NCBI GenBank assembly: GCA_037176845.1
Contig: JAYKXP010000037.1
Span: 248,001-312,000 of the forward strand
Origin: Paramarasmius palmivorus
Taxonomy: Eukaryota; Basidiomycota; Agaricomycetes; Agaricales; Marasmiaceae
Reading direction: 5' to 3'
DNA length: 64,000 nt
Below are positions 1-11,730 of the stretch, one piece after another. The notes under the pieces were generated by a model. That model was not told where the DNA came from. It saw only the letters and a list, made by a program, of their open reading frames with translations, and ran no database searches. A program made the translations under genes and the position numbers. How positions within the stretch are numbered: the first letter of the stretch is position 1; every line of letters begins with the position of its first letter.

Positions 1-349
1 TATTTCTGATACGAACAACTCGGATAACCGCCTAATTTGTTGGTAAGGAGGTCCTGATAGGCCCTTTTCAATCTCGGGAAGCGCTTTGATGATGATGGCA
101 GCTTAACTTCTCAGTCAATGGCCTCCTGATGATTTAGAGATAGCCTCAACTAGACGAAAGGAATCTCGGGTGTTTGACCTCTTCAGGGCTGTACTGTTCA
201 TGTCCCCGTTCGGTGACTCCTTCGAAGAAGGGACCGGATCTATACCAGTGGCTGTTGAGGTTTGCTTTGCCTCCGTCACGGTGAACCGCGATGATCTCAC
301 TATCTGGTTTTCAACTTGGGATATTTTGCAAAGAGTCCTTTCAAAGTGC

Positions 350-358
350 TATATAAAC
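350..358 (+). promoter_or_regulatory. TATA box upstream of the small Cys-rich gene
   Basis: TATATAAAC lies about 120 bases before the ATG at 474, followed by a C/T-rich and CAA-rich leader, a common layout for fungal core promoters. Assignment is by position and sequence only. Confidence 0.45.
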
Positions 359-473
359 GACGGGGACGAACCCGGACAGGCATCTCATTCGACTTTTAAC
401 ACCTCGACATTTAATACCTTCCAACCCTCAACCTAGAAGTACAACCTCTCAACTCACACTATCTACTCAAATA

Positions 474-1109
474 ATGTGCCGCCGTCGCCAGTAAGTGCTT
501 GAAATCATCATATGGCGTCCTTCGCTGACCGGTCGCTTCTCAAGCGTTCGCAATGTCTACGTTCTTTGCGGACACGCAATTAATCTCGTGAGTTGGCTAT
601 TATGCATATATCGACGTTTGTCTGATCGCCCTTCTACCGATGCAGCCCGAGCAAGAGGTGCTTAGCCTGTTCATGATTGCAATCGAGTCTGATGGATTTT
701 TTTATAACAGATCAGATGCGAGAACTCTCGGTGCAAATTCAGTCCAAATCATCCTCCTTATTGCCCCAATTGCGCTAAAACGTGCTGGCAATAGTGAGTG
801 ACATCCTAAGCTTCTTTATTCTCCCGCGTTTTACTCATCGTGCCACCCCCGTATCACTCTAAATTTGCCCCTCGTGTTACTCCGGCGGTTACGACTATCC
901 TCATGCGATCACAAACTCACTAAACGGACGATCTTTGCATTACAACCGGCATTCGGGACGTCCAGTCACCAGTTCCCAGAGCAGTACAGTGAGTTTTGTT
1001 GATCGTTGATATCCTCGTTGACAGACTAAAGTCTTTCCCCGTGCTTTTAGGCCCTCATATCAACTCAGTTTGCCCAGCTTGCCAGGCGGCAGCCGCTGGT
1101 CGACGCTAA
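474..1109 (+). CDS. small Cys-rich protein, 78 residues, six exons
   Basis: Exons are 474-490, 545-587, 646-657, 711-793, 966-988 and 1051-1109, all with GT-AG introns and compatible phases. They join into a 78-residue protein. It has nine cysteines: C2, C14 (as CGH), C27 and C32 (C-x4-C), C42/C45/C49 (C-x2-C-x3-C), and C67/C70 (C-x2-C). The spacing looks like a small zinc-binding fold; no signal peptide is visible, and the first residues are Met-Cys followed by arginines, so it is probably intracellular. Similar short 'MCxRR...CGH...C-x4-C...CxxC' proteins occur widely in basidiomycete genomes as uncharacterised proteins (from memory). Function unknown. Exon 3 is only 12 bases. Splice choices are inferred, but continuous Cys spacing through five junctions makes the model convincing. 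Confidence 0.72.
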
Positions 1110-2458
1110 TGTTTCAATGACCGCCGCCCAATCAATCAGCTCTGTAGCCTAGACCATTTATTTATTCATCTACCACTACTTTACTAGCCCTCGTAAGGGA
1201 GGTAATACCTATTTATTGCTTCTGTATTGATAGTAATTTATGCTGTAATAATCTGCCAACGAAACTGGTTCATTCGAATGATGTGGTTGCTTTCCGTATT
1301 TGCCATCAGTGAAATGGAAGATAGACCCTGCTAGATTGCTTACACCCTCTACAGGCTCCGCTTTATGATTTTTTGCTACCTGATCTCGATGTCACAACTA
1401 TGAATTGAGTAGACGTCAAACTGGCGAAATGATTTGGGCCGTTTCCTTTGCGGGACTGCTCCGTCTTTTCCCATTAGAGATTACGATCCAGCTCACTAGA
1501 AGCCAAGATGATTCGTGGTCCAATGACAATATCGTTCAGGCCAGGACCCTGATTGCGAGCCATGTTATCGTCGACGGCCTTTTCCGTTCAAACCCTCAGG
1601 AGACCACGGAATACTTTTCACACCATACTGTGACCTAAGAGTACTTGCTCTACGGCCGCGAGTTACACTGAATTTGAGAGGCAAGGCTCTGTCTGTCCAG
1701 ACTCCGACTTCGAGTGAAACCGAGAGATCAAGTTAAGAGCAGGAGATCTAAGAAGACCTGGCGTTGACAGCTGGGAACGCGGACAACGCGGCCGGAGTAC
1801 TTATAGAAGGAAGAAGCGAGGCCCTAAACTGCGTCCTACACCATCCTCTTACCGCTGACCCGCTGACAGCTGTTCAGAATACACATAGCTCCTAGACGGC
1901 CGTAAACAACATTGTGGCGCAACAAACCATAACGGAGACAGAAAAGCAGGTAGACGCAGCCTTCGAGTGCCAGTGAGCACCACAAAAATACAGGAAGTAG
2001 ATTTTGTGATGGAATATCCGAGGTTTGGACGTAAATTAAAATTGTGGCTGGGTGTTTGTCGGGTGGCCTGGAGATGAAAGGCAGAGTGAGCGTCCCGGAA
2101 AGTTTGACCGTGCCAACGGGGCTCTCATCTCAATGCAACAGCCCTACTTAGAGGAAAATCGTGAAAAGTCACCAGAAGAGTGTTGTTTAGTATCTAAATT
2201 TGCTATGCTGCCGGTGACCGACGCGGTTGGCGAGGGATGAACTGGTAGGGAATAAAAAAATAAATACTTCGGGAGTCCACGGAGACAGAGACCACCTAAA
2301 ATAACTACCAGGTCTCTACTCGCGCAACGCAACTCCGTGGCGGAGACGAAGAAGAATCGGTGGAGTACGGTAAAAGAATGCGCTAGCCACTAAGAAGCGT
2401 GGGAGAAAATAAATATGTAACGGGTCACATGTATCCGAGGGTCCACACCACGACCCTC
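1110..2458. other. intergenic, no gene recognised
   Basis: Short open frames are present (for example 1405-1638) but show no splice-consistent extension, no recognisable domain and no homology to neighbours. Probably the promoter of the downstream transporter plus the 3' flank of the Cys-rich gene. Confidence 0.4.
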
Positions 2459-5439
2459 ATGTCCTCAGCAGAGCGCGAGCCACTTTTATCTTCATCCACC
2501 CATCATCATAAGGCGACAGCGGGATTAGGACCTCATGAGATACCAAAGTCTACGAGGTATGGAATTCTGGCAGGAGTATGGATGGCTACTTTTCTTTCGG
2601 TGCGTAGGCTGGTTGATTTTCGATAGTTTTCTTCACTAACATCTTCTCATGCAGTCTATGAACAGTGGGTAGACATGCAGCGTCTCATTCAAAATTCCGG
2701 TACTCAATTTCTATTATGTTAGTGTCCTTGGTGCCCACAAGTATGTTCAATTCTTGATTCGCTTGGTAATGACGATAGCTCAGGGACCGTAATATACCAG
2801 TGATTCCTTCAATATCGTCTCAATTTCAAAAGTCACATCAAGCCAGCTGGCTAGGAACTGCGTCAGTCACACTTTACCCCACATGCTCCCATATCTGAAA
2901 TGAGCTCGGAATTTACAGCTATCTGCTAGCCACCTGTACCTTCACACCGCTGTATGGGCGATTATCCAATGTTATGGGTAGACGAGGTGCAGCTCAAACT
3001 GCTGTATTGTTCGCAGGACTTGGTACTCTCGCTTGCGGACTGTCAAGTAGTATGGAAATGTTGATTGCATCGCGTTTTGTGAGTTGGGCAGACATTGTGG
3101 GTATAACCTGTCTGACTTTAATTTCTGAGATCGCTGGAATCGGAGGCGGAGGTGTTAACACTATAGCCACGTAAATCGAGCTTTTCTGAGAAGGTCGAAA
3201 GTCTAATCGGTTCCCGTTACAGGATTGTCGTGAGCGACATGTACACTCTTCGAGTAAAGCATTTAGTCATTGCCCACCACTCTTTCTGACACGGCGGCTA
3301 GTCTCGCGGACTTACCCAGGGGGTGGCAAGTGTCTTTAATGGAGCGAGTCTACTTGTCCATTTCAACCTTAGTATCGGTCTCTAACTTGCGCGACAGCTT
3401 GGTCTGGGACTCGGTGGCCCTATTGGCGGTCTCATTACTGATTGGTATGAAAAATCCTAGGGTCTACATTCTCGGCATATTTCTGACTTTGGACGTGATC
3501 TGATCACCACCATAGGCTGGGGTGGCGTTGGGCCTTCCTGCTTCAAATGCCGCTCTTCCTACTTTCCCTGATGCTTACGACGGCCAACCTTCACTATGCG
3601 ACTAAGGTAATTCCTTTGTGAACGTATGAATTCAACTCTGATCATGATATTAGGGCAAGGGCAAGAGCCCGAAGGAGGTGTTGAAACGTATCGACTACCT
3701 TGGTAGTTTAACCTTGTTGGTATCAGTATGTATCCTTGATTTCTTGGTTGTCAACTATCAGCTCATTCAAAGTACCGCAGGTCGGGTCAATTTTAGTCTT
3801 CTTGAGCAGCAAGTACAACACGGATCTTCCAGTACGCTTTCCCTATCATTGTAGTTGACGATGCTGACACGTCCAATTTAGTGGTCAAATGCTGGAGTCA
3901 TTGTGCCTTTGGCACTGTCCTTTGTGACCTTCGTCATTTTCGTCCTTGTGGAATTATATCTTGCACCAGAACCCGTGCTGGCACCATTCCTGCTGAAGGA
4001 AAGCATTCCCGTTCTGGTCGGAATATCCAATTTCCTTGTCGCTACTTGCAATTTCGCCATCACGTACTTCTACCCCATGTGGTTCCAAACAGTCATGCTC
4101 ACAAGGTTTGTCGAGTTTCTCAGCGTTGTCTTAATGTACATCTATCTGACATGGCTTCAGTGCTTCCGTTGCAGGCGAGGAGAAGTCTCCATTTCCAAGA
4201 TTTACATAAATTAACCATCTATCCCCAAGGCCTTCATATCCTCCCCAACAGTATTTCGATGTCATGTGGTTCCATGTTCGCCGGATGGATGATGCATCGA
4301 ACGGGGAAATACAAGATGATCAATCTTGTTTTTGGGATCTTACCCTTTATCGCGTCCGTGCTAATTACTCTGATACATGAAGACTCCGGATGGGTGCAAT
4401 CTTGGTTGAGCATCGTGAGTCGCTGGTCCGCAAGCACAGTATTTGTGGATTTCTTACGTTGCCTCCCAGATCCCGCTGGGTTTTGGAAATGCGGTGGTGT
4501 TGCAGACGATGCTCAGTACGACATTCTTGTTTTAGGGTTGCCTAGTATGCTGATTTTTTGAAGTTGCGCTTTTGGCACACACACCAGGCAAGAGGATATC
4601 TTACACCCGCTTGCGGGAGATATGCTAATCTACTCATCAGAGTCCCATATGGCGGTTGCGACAGGTTTCGGACAGCTTTTCAGAGGTGTCGGTACGTTCG
4701 TGCGACAGATTTATCATTTCATACCCTCAAATGCTTCCCGTTAGGCCAAGTCGGTGGTGTGGCAATATCTTCAGCCATCTTCCAGTCGAAACTGGATTAT
4801 GAGTTGAGGAAAAGGATTCAAGTCCCGGATGCTGAAGAGGTGAGATTCATTCACCCCGGCGTAGCACTTGCACTGACCCCCATCCCGCGAAAGCTCGTAA
4901 AGCAAATTCGGCAGAATGCACGGCTGGTGGCAACTTTACCCCCGGAAATCCAAAGGAAAGCACGCGATTCCTATGCAGTAAGTCTCAAAGCTGTGTTTAT
5001 CTTTGCTGCGTGTTCGACACTACTGGCTTATCTCGCACGACTCCCGGTAAGTCACCTCGTCTAGGCTTTAGCTTTCTAACTCATGTTGGCCAATGTCCAT
5101 CAGATTCCCGAGAAAGACCTTGATTCACGACCGAGGTCTACATCGATACCGCCACCGCCCAACAGAGTCGAAGAAGTACCACCCCATGCCTTGCAACCGC
5201 CTACGACGGCTGTGCAATCTACGGCTCCGCAGCCATCATCGGAAACCCCAGATTCTGTCACCGACGTCCCCGACGAGGAGCAGGATTCTGATAGTGACCT
5301 GAATGATGTTGACTTTGATGCCGCAAGACAGCCTATCCGGATCCAAAGGCGCGTTTCGACGTTTGAATCAACCGAGGGTGGTATGGACCTCGAGAGTCGT
5401 CGTGTCGGAGGCTCCGCGAGATCTGCGCCTTCCGTATGA
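2459..5439 (+). CDS. MFS transporter, DHA2 / vacuolar amino-acid (Fnx1/Vba)-like
   Basis: A multi-exon major facilitator transporter, probably proton-coupled export or vacuolar uptake of amino acids or toxic metabolites. The N-terminal cytosolic part begins MSSAEREPLL; the first helix follows (GILAGVWMATFLS). The MFS motif A region reads YGRLSNVMGRRGA, then SRF...IAGIGGGG, VVSDMYTLR and the motif C-like GLGLGGPIGGLITD, all typical of the DHA2/Fnx1 group. The last coding segment is a hydrophilic acidic C-tail (IPEKDLDS... to ...SARSAPSV) ending at 5439. It is paralogous to the minus-strand gene at 7736-10356, with the same helix motifs and mostly the same intron positions. Two introns (4175-4229 and 4588-4640) need GC donors; with these the frame is intact throughout. 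Substrate cannot be read from sequence. Confidence 0.85.
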
Positions 5440-5573
5440 GACGTTTTTGCTAGTTTAGACTCACGCTATGTTACGAGATCGAGCAATAAATAGTTAGATA
5501 CCTATGGAATACATGTTGTCGATTGCTACTGCTACAATGCGATGGCCGCTGCTGGGATTCATGGAGCCAAAAA

Positions 5574-6217
5574 TCAAGAGCCCATCATTCCATTCGTTCG
5601 TCTTCTTCTCTGGCGGCGGTTTCTCCTCCTCCTCTTCTGTTCCATATAGATCCATGTTGTCACTATCTCATCCGCAATTTGCATACCGTGAGGTAAGATG
5701 TTCAGTGTTGGTGGCCGAGATTTGGAAAAGAAGCCAAGTGAGCCGCTGTCGTATGCAGCTGTTAAGGTATGTGATCCGTCGTTGATGACGAGCTATGCGA
5801 TAGTGCGAGTAAAGTTGAGCACAATCGTCTTCCGTGACATGTAGGCCGACACATACCATTGTGCTATCCCAATTGATTTTCCATTTGTACGACTTCCCGT
5901 CCGAGGCAATGAACGATTCAGACCTGAAACAGCTCGCCAGTTAGGCGAAGAAAACACAGAAAGAGTAACAAGACTCACGTCGAAAAGATTCCTTCCCGGT
6001 GAGGTGTGAGGTTCTTTCCCCAAACGCTAACAAGGCTATCCCAAGAGCCAGAATCAACGATCGCCATCTCAGCAGAGTCCGGTCCCATTATCTTCTTAAT
6101 TGTCGTAGGCTTGCTGGTGAAGATTCCAAGGTCGGTTTCAACGTGATAGAGGGGATCGCCATCAGGAAGAATAAAGACGGTATTCCATGGATCCGAATCC
6201 ATTAATGAGAGTTCCAT
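5574..6217 (-). CDS. DUF6593 domain protein
   Basis: Three exons on the minus strand: 5979-6217, a middle exon beginning with TSESF and containing DGKSYKWKINW, and a last exon ending at 5574; about 173 residues. It matches the basidiomycete DUF6593 family: an N-terminal 'M-E-L-S-L-x-x-x-D-P-W-N-T-V' strand, a 'D-G-x-x-Y-x-W' strand in the middle and an 'LNILPHGMQIADEIVTTWIYMEQKR' region near the end, followed by an Arg-rich tail. An upstream in-frame ATG at 6280 would add 21 residues, but 6217 starts at the conserved domain. No signal peptide or membrane segment. Function of the family is unknown. A second member is at 45020-45703. It sits between the two convergent MFS transporters. Confidence 0.8.
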
Positions 6218-6420
6218 TGTGAGTCGATATTGTTCAAGTGGTAGAGAAGGGAGTTTGAACTGGTAGTGGTGCTTGAGCAAGAAATATGGGAATCAAAGGT
6301 AGCCGTCGTGGTGGAGTGAAAGCAAGTCGTAGCACAGCACTATGGCTGTACAGTTGATGACTATCATGAGGCTGATGTATTCGGAGAACGTTTTTGATAT
6401 TGGAGTACCTAGGAGGCTAT

Positions 6421-6874
6421 TTAACTACAGAACCTTCTCATATTCAACGGACTAAGGAAAACGTGAGCCTTGAACGTCCACAGTTGTTGAACGGCATCTT
6501 GCTCGCATCGCCGCAATCCGGGCCCTGTTACCCGTCTCTCCAACTGCACAAATTCACTCTCATCGGAGCCCAAATCACCCAAGGTCTCTACTATGTCCAT
6601 GTCGATGCTCCCTTCTTTAAACTCCCGTCTGTGAGGCCCCCGAAGCCGCCCACATTCCTTATATTTTGAAACACATCCCATATCCATCCCAGGGCAGGGG
6701 CAGGCTGAACGGTCTCGTTGTTGAAGGTCTGTACCGGCGCTGGGTATACAATCATCAGAGGACGTCTCGGACGCTATAACCAAACCTTACTCACAAGGGA
6801 ATGACGGGTGCGCTAAAAACTCCGTTGACCACGAAGCTCAATAACGTGAACGCGATGACATTTGTGAGTTGCAT
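6421..6874 (-). CDS. small secreted protein, 132 residues
   Basis: Two exons, 6795-6874 and 6421-6739, separated by a 55-base GT-AG intron (6740-6794). The product starts MQLTNVIAFTLLSFVV, a clear signal peptide with likely cleavage near 'VFSA-PV'. The mature part holds a Cys cluster (C-P-C-P-G-M-D-M-G-C, then K-E-C) and a few further cysteines, with a charged middle (EFKEGSIDMDIVETLGDLG). The last residues are RRFCS. No family recognised. Small, Cys-containing secreted proteins of this kind are often called effector-like, but nothing here shows such a role. The next gene downstream is the DUF6593 gene, same strand. Confidence 0.6.
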
Positions 6875-7735
6875 ATCTGCGCGCAGATAAACTTGGGTCT
6901 GTTATATGGAGATGATTGGTATAAAGGGAAAGATATGGCACTTCAAGAATCAGGGTGTTAGCGAAACGTTGACACAATATTCTGGGCTAAGGTAGGACTC
7001 ACCAGCCAAAATCTCGAAATGAAGACCAGCTAGTCAAGAAAACGAACGGAGAAGAGGGTGAAGAAGAACCACGGAAGAAGGGAAAGAACGTTCTGAATGA
7101 CGAAACCCGGCACTCAGTCACTTTATACACTCCACAAACAGCGAAGCAGTGCTAATTCAGCAGCTGAGAGCACACAGCGTCAGCTAGGGACAGCGATATC
7201 ACCTACATAGCGACGCCGTCAGATGATTCCGATTTGATTCCGATGGTAGAACTTCGTGTAACCAAGGCCGTGAAGGAAACCAACAGCGAAAATGATGTCC
7301 ATCCGTGGAAGTCGGATGGGTGTAGCCTTGAGGGGGATCAAAGATCAACGTGGATCTTCATGAATGACCTGCTAAAGACTGATTCGTCCTCGAAAATGGT
7401 TCAAAGGACCCAAAGAAAATGGTATTCAAAAATATCTTTTGCGAGGACATGTTAGTAGGTAATGACATGGGCATGGGAAGACAAGTCTTCGATGTGAATC
7501 ATACATCCGGTGATCATCCGGAATCAGCTCTTTTGCACCGAAACAACGTACATACGACAGCAGGGTTTCTCGACATGAAAATGCGAGCTTTCCTCCAGTT
7601 TGAAAGAATATGGTTTGGTGGTATAAACTATAGAAGTGTAACGGTGCGAATGGCATCCATACCATTCAACGCCCTTCCGCACTCATGAGTATGATGATGG
7701 GGGAAAAGCGCGTAGAACTCACCGCCTCTGATTGT
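6875..7735. other. intergenic
   Basis: Upstream region of the small secreted protein and 3' flank of the second MFS gene. Open frames at 7234-7455 and 7419-7688 have no recognisable product and are treated as chance. Confidence 0.4.
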
Positions 7736-10356
7736 TCAAACATTTAGGCTGACATGTCTCTTCCGCGGCTTATCCTCGTCGTCAAGGGCGTCTTCCAATG
7801 GTTCAGACTCGGCTTCGGATTCGTTTGCGAGACTCTCGAGTACTCCGCTGTTCTCTGCTGTGCCAGACTTGTTATCTACTAGTGTTTTGTCCGGAATCTA
7901 TCGAATGGCCCATGGGTGGCGAATATTGGCCGGGATGAAGGCGATGCTCACGGGTATTCTTAACAAATAAGCCACTAGGGACGCGCCAGCAGCGACAGTG
8001 AAAACCGTTTTGATACTTGCGGCATACGAGTCACGAGCGATACGCTGGATATCTGGTGGTAAAGAGCCGATGATGCGGGATGAGTGGCGTATCGCCTTGA
8101 TCATCTAACAAAACAAGTTATGAGAACATAGAAACGTTGTAGAAGAGTTTTCTTTACTTCTGATGCACCGGCGCCATGGAGCCTCTTCTTCAATTCTGCG
8201 TCCAATCTGCTTTGGAAGACCGCGGAAGAAAGGGCTAGACCACCGACTTGACCTATGCACAGTATCTGTTGAGATGACGAAGGCTGGATCAAAAATAGCT
8301 CTTACCAAGGCCGCGGATTAGCTGTGTGAACCCAGTACCGATGGCCATATGTTTGTCGGGAAGATTGGCCACGAGTGCTATGTACATTGTCTGGAGAACG
8401 ACGGCGTTGCCGAAGCCAAAGGGCATCTATACTATCGGTCGAGTACCATAGCATGAAGGGACGAAGATAGCACGTACTATGCTTAGCCACAGATGTGCCT
8501 GGCTTGAATCTTCCGTCATCTGTGTCAATAATATCGCGGCACAAAATGGCATGATCCCAAAAATAAGATTGATAATCTTGTAATGGCCATGTTTCCTCAT
8601 CATCCATCTGTCCAACAGTCAGCGTAGGAGGAAACCGGACGTTGGCGAGACGACAGGTACCCAGCAAAGATAGAACCTGTCGAGAGGCACAAAGTTGACG
8701 GTAGTAGATGCAGTCCTACATGTGATCGATGTTAGATTTAGAAAGGAGAACGCTGAGACCTGGCCATACCAGCTATTGAAGCGCTCGAAAGCACAACGGT
8801 TTGGAAGTACATGGGGAAAAAGTATGTCACAGATAGATTAGTCACTGCGACCAGCGCATTGCTTGCCCCCACAAGGACGGGAACTCTTTGTGTTAAGAGA
8901 AAAGACGGTAGGACGGGCTCCACAGCGAGCCGGAACTCTACCGTAAGGAATAACAGAAGGAATAGAAAGGCGAGCGGAAGCGTGGTCAGTACCATTGGGT
9001 CATTCCACTAATAGAAGACTTGGTCAGCTTACGCGAAAATGAGTAACAGGTAAAGGCTTACAGGGCGACCTTCGTTGTACCGAAAACTTAGGAACAGCAG
9101 TGTAGAGCCGACCTGAAGCTCTGCATTAGTGTGACGTGCTCGGCTACCACAAAAAGAATTAGTCATACGAAACTCAATAACGCCATTATCCCGCCGTAAT
9201 CAATTCTTCTGAGGATGTCTTTGGTATTCGACCCGGTGCCAGGTGTCGTGTAAGAAAGGTTGACGAACGTGAGCATCAATGACGCGACGGAAAGCGGTAT
9301 TTGCAATAAGAAAGCCCATCTCCAACCAAGCCTGTACCGACATTAGTTCAGTTATAAAACAGATAATGATGCATGTACTTGCCGGTCTGTTATGATTCCC
9401 CCGAGCGGGCCGCCAAGGCCCATTCCAGCCTGATAAAAATCAGCGATACGGTCGGAAACTGTGAATAATCCCTCGCACCCCGTAAAACACCCCTGCGATG
9501 CTTTGCATATAGCTGCGAGACTACCGAGAAAAATCAATGATCGACGGCAAGGTATGGTGGCGAAACACCTACACGCATGGAGTACATGTCACTCGTTATG
9601 ATCCTGAGACATGTATGAAATCGTATCGTTAACACTGAATTCCGAACAAAGCTTACTGAGATGCGGTAAAAATTCCACCACCTCCCATTCCCGATATCTA
9701 GAACGGCGTCAGCCCAGCCAGATGGCAAGAGTTCGCGACTGGTAACCCACAAATCGCGACGCAATGAGCCATATCATGCTTCTTGACAGACTACATGCCA
9801 GGACGCCAACTGTAGCAAAGCATACCGCAGAGTGGTGCGCTGCCCTCCGGCCGAGAACATTGCATAATCTCCCGTATAGCGGCGTGAAGGTGCAGGTAGC
9901 GAGAAGGTAACTATGACAAGTTAGTAGTACGATCTTGGGGTCTTCGCGTATACTCACGATGTGCCCAACCAACTTGCTTGATTGAGTGAATTGAACTCGG
10001 AAGATATCGCTGGTAGCACTAGTGAACATGACATGTCAGCGGAAGATCTCAAAATAGAAAGTTACCCACTGGTGGGAACCAGTGTTACTACCATAGAAGA
10101 GAATGGTCAACAAATACATGAAAGGTCATAGCAGGACAACGAACAATTCAAAGCCTATAATGGTTCAGCTATTGCAGGTGAAATGAAGAGTAGTCCTTAC
10201 AGAGAGAAACTGGGCTAGCCATATTCCTGCCAGAATTCTCTTACGCGAGGAGGCTGAGATGGAGAGAGGGCCGATGTTCCTGCTATTGTCGGTGAGGCTA
10301 GAGTACACTTGTGGAGCTTTCCGGCCTAAGAGTCGGGTTTCTTCGGTAGAAGCCAT
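7736..10356 (-). CDS. MFS transporter, DHA2 / Fnx1-like, paralogue of 2459-5439
   Basis: Starts MASTEETRLLGRK at 10356 and ends with a hydrophilic tail ...PRKRHVSLNV at 7736. Diagnostic segments in order: ILAGIWLAQFLS, SSEFNSLNQASWLGTS, YLLATCTFTPLYGRLCNVLGRRA, IASRF, ISGMGGGGIFTA, IITSDMYSMR, GAGMGLGGPLGGIITDR, RWAFLLQIPLS, FFPMYFQTVVLSSASIAG, HYKIINLIFGIMPF, GFGNAVVLQTMYIALVANLPDKHMA and GQVGGLALSSAVFQS. Same family and topology as the plus-strand paralogue. One intron (9332-9382) uses a GC donor (GCAAGT). The junction after the first helix (about 10060-10190) could not be resolved with a canonical donor: a short exon encoding Leu-Asn is followed by no usable GT. Either a non-canonical splice or a lesion there; the rest of the frame is intact. 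Confidence 0.8.
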
Positions 10357-11730
10357 AGTAATTGAGCTTGCAAGGTCGTGTCAAGCTGTCAAAAGGAATA
10401 CTTCGACCAGAATTGCATCCTGAGTGCTGCATATTTATACAAGGAGGAATTTAGAAGTCGATTTCAGGTACGGAATCAGTCGCACGGTGCGTTTGCCAAG
10501 ATCGGCTGCAGGTTACTGTGTCCGATGCCATTCATTGGAGTCAAGTATGTGCCAAGGCCCGAACAAGGTTTCTTTTTCATTTGACTAGATAGTATCTGTA
10601 GAAGACACTCTTTATGCTCTGGGTAAAAGAACTCCTCTTGAACATTGTCTAGAACCAACAATAGAGATACTCACAGTTCTAGTGCAGTCTGACCAGTCTG
10701 ACTATCTCAATGCAAAGATCTGCCGTACGATGCCTCGCCCCATAGAACTTGGAATATCCTCCCAATATTCACTTTGCGACAACAGGGTTTCTGGAATTCT
10801 TCTTTTCGTCGCATTATCCTTCTGAATTCAACTTGGCAGAGTCTCGATGACAGCGTTGGGTTCGTTGAGTATGAATGTTATTCGTCAGCTCGTTCTAGCT
10901 CGTCCTCGAGACTTGACATGCGCGCGATGGATGAAAAAAAAGTTAGTATTACATACCGTCACACTGTCACGGGGCCACCCGTCAGCACCCGTCGCCGCGT
11001 CACCGCGTCACCCATCACACTCACACGTTCTGGGCAGCCGGGCCGATCGTTCAACAAAGTTCCTAGCACCATCACCTCTTCCAGATTCTTCACAGCAACA
11101 AGACCTGGGATGGAATACTAGTACGTGAACGTTGCGCGAACATATAGGCTATGCTGAAAGACCATATTATCATCTATTATCATCCAGAGCCGGAGCAGCT
11201 TGGGCTCCTCTGTAACGGCCCCAGCTCCGAAGCCTAGGGCTCACTGTATCCCAACTATCACCCCAGGTTGACCCCAGGCTCCTACATTCAACGCGTACCT
11301 CTCGATGATAGTTCTCCGAAGCTAGGCGGGGTGCTATCGTCACTGTGCGGGAACACATTATAGTAGATGACAGCCTGAGGAATCCTGGCGCTGCAAGCTG
11401 TCACCATCCAAGTCAGAAGAATTATGTTTGCACATCACTCAACAGCTTGATTCACCTGCAACTCTGAACGCCATATGAGAGGTGAGAGGTAGAGAGATAA
11501 TAAACGTGGATTGCATCACCTTGTATCTAACCTTCACAGCTTTAGTTTTTTCCTTCTATATTGCCCTACCCCCGGAAGACTACTAGTATACATCCGACTA
11601 TAGCGCTCGATGCGAGCCGCCTAACAAACGTCAGGAGCGGTTACATTTCTTTGCTCTATTTCAGCCTGCATAAACTGATAATTTGCACAATTCAGGCGTG
11701 CGTTGAATACGACCCAGAAACAACAAGAGT
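10357..11730. other. intergenic / 5' flank of tyrosinase relic
   Basis: No gene supported. A C-rich, GTCACC-repeating stretch at about 10965-11030 is the only compositional feature noticed. Any N-terminal tyrosinase sequence upstream of 11731 is too degraded to place. Confidence 0.35.
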
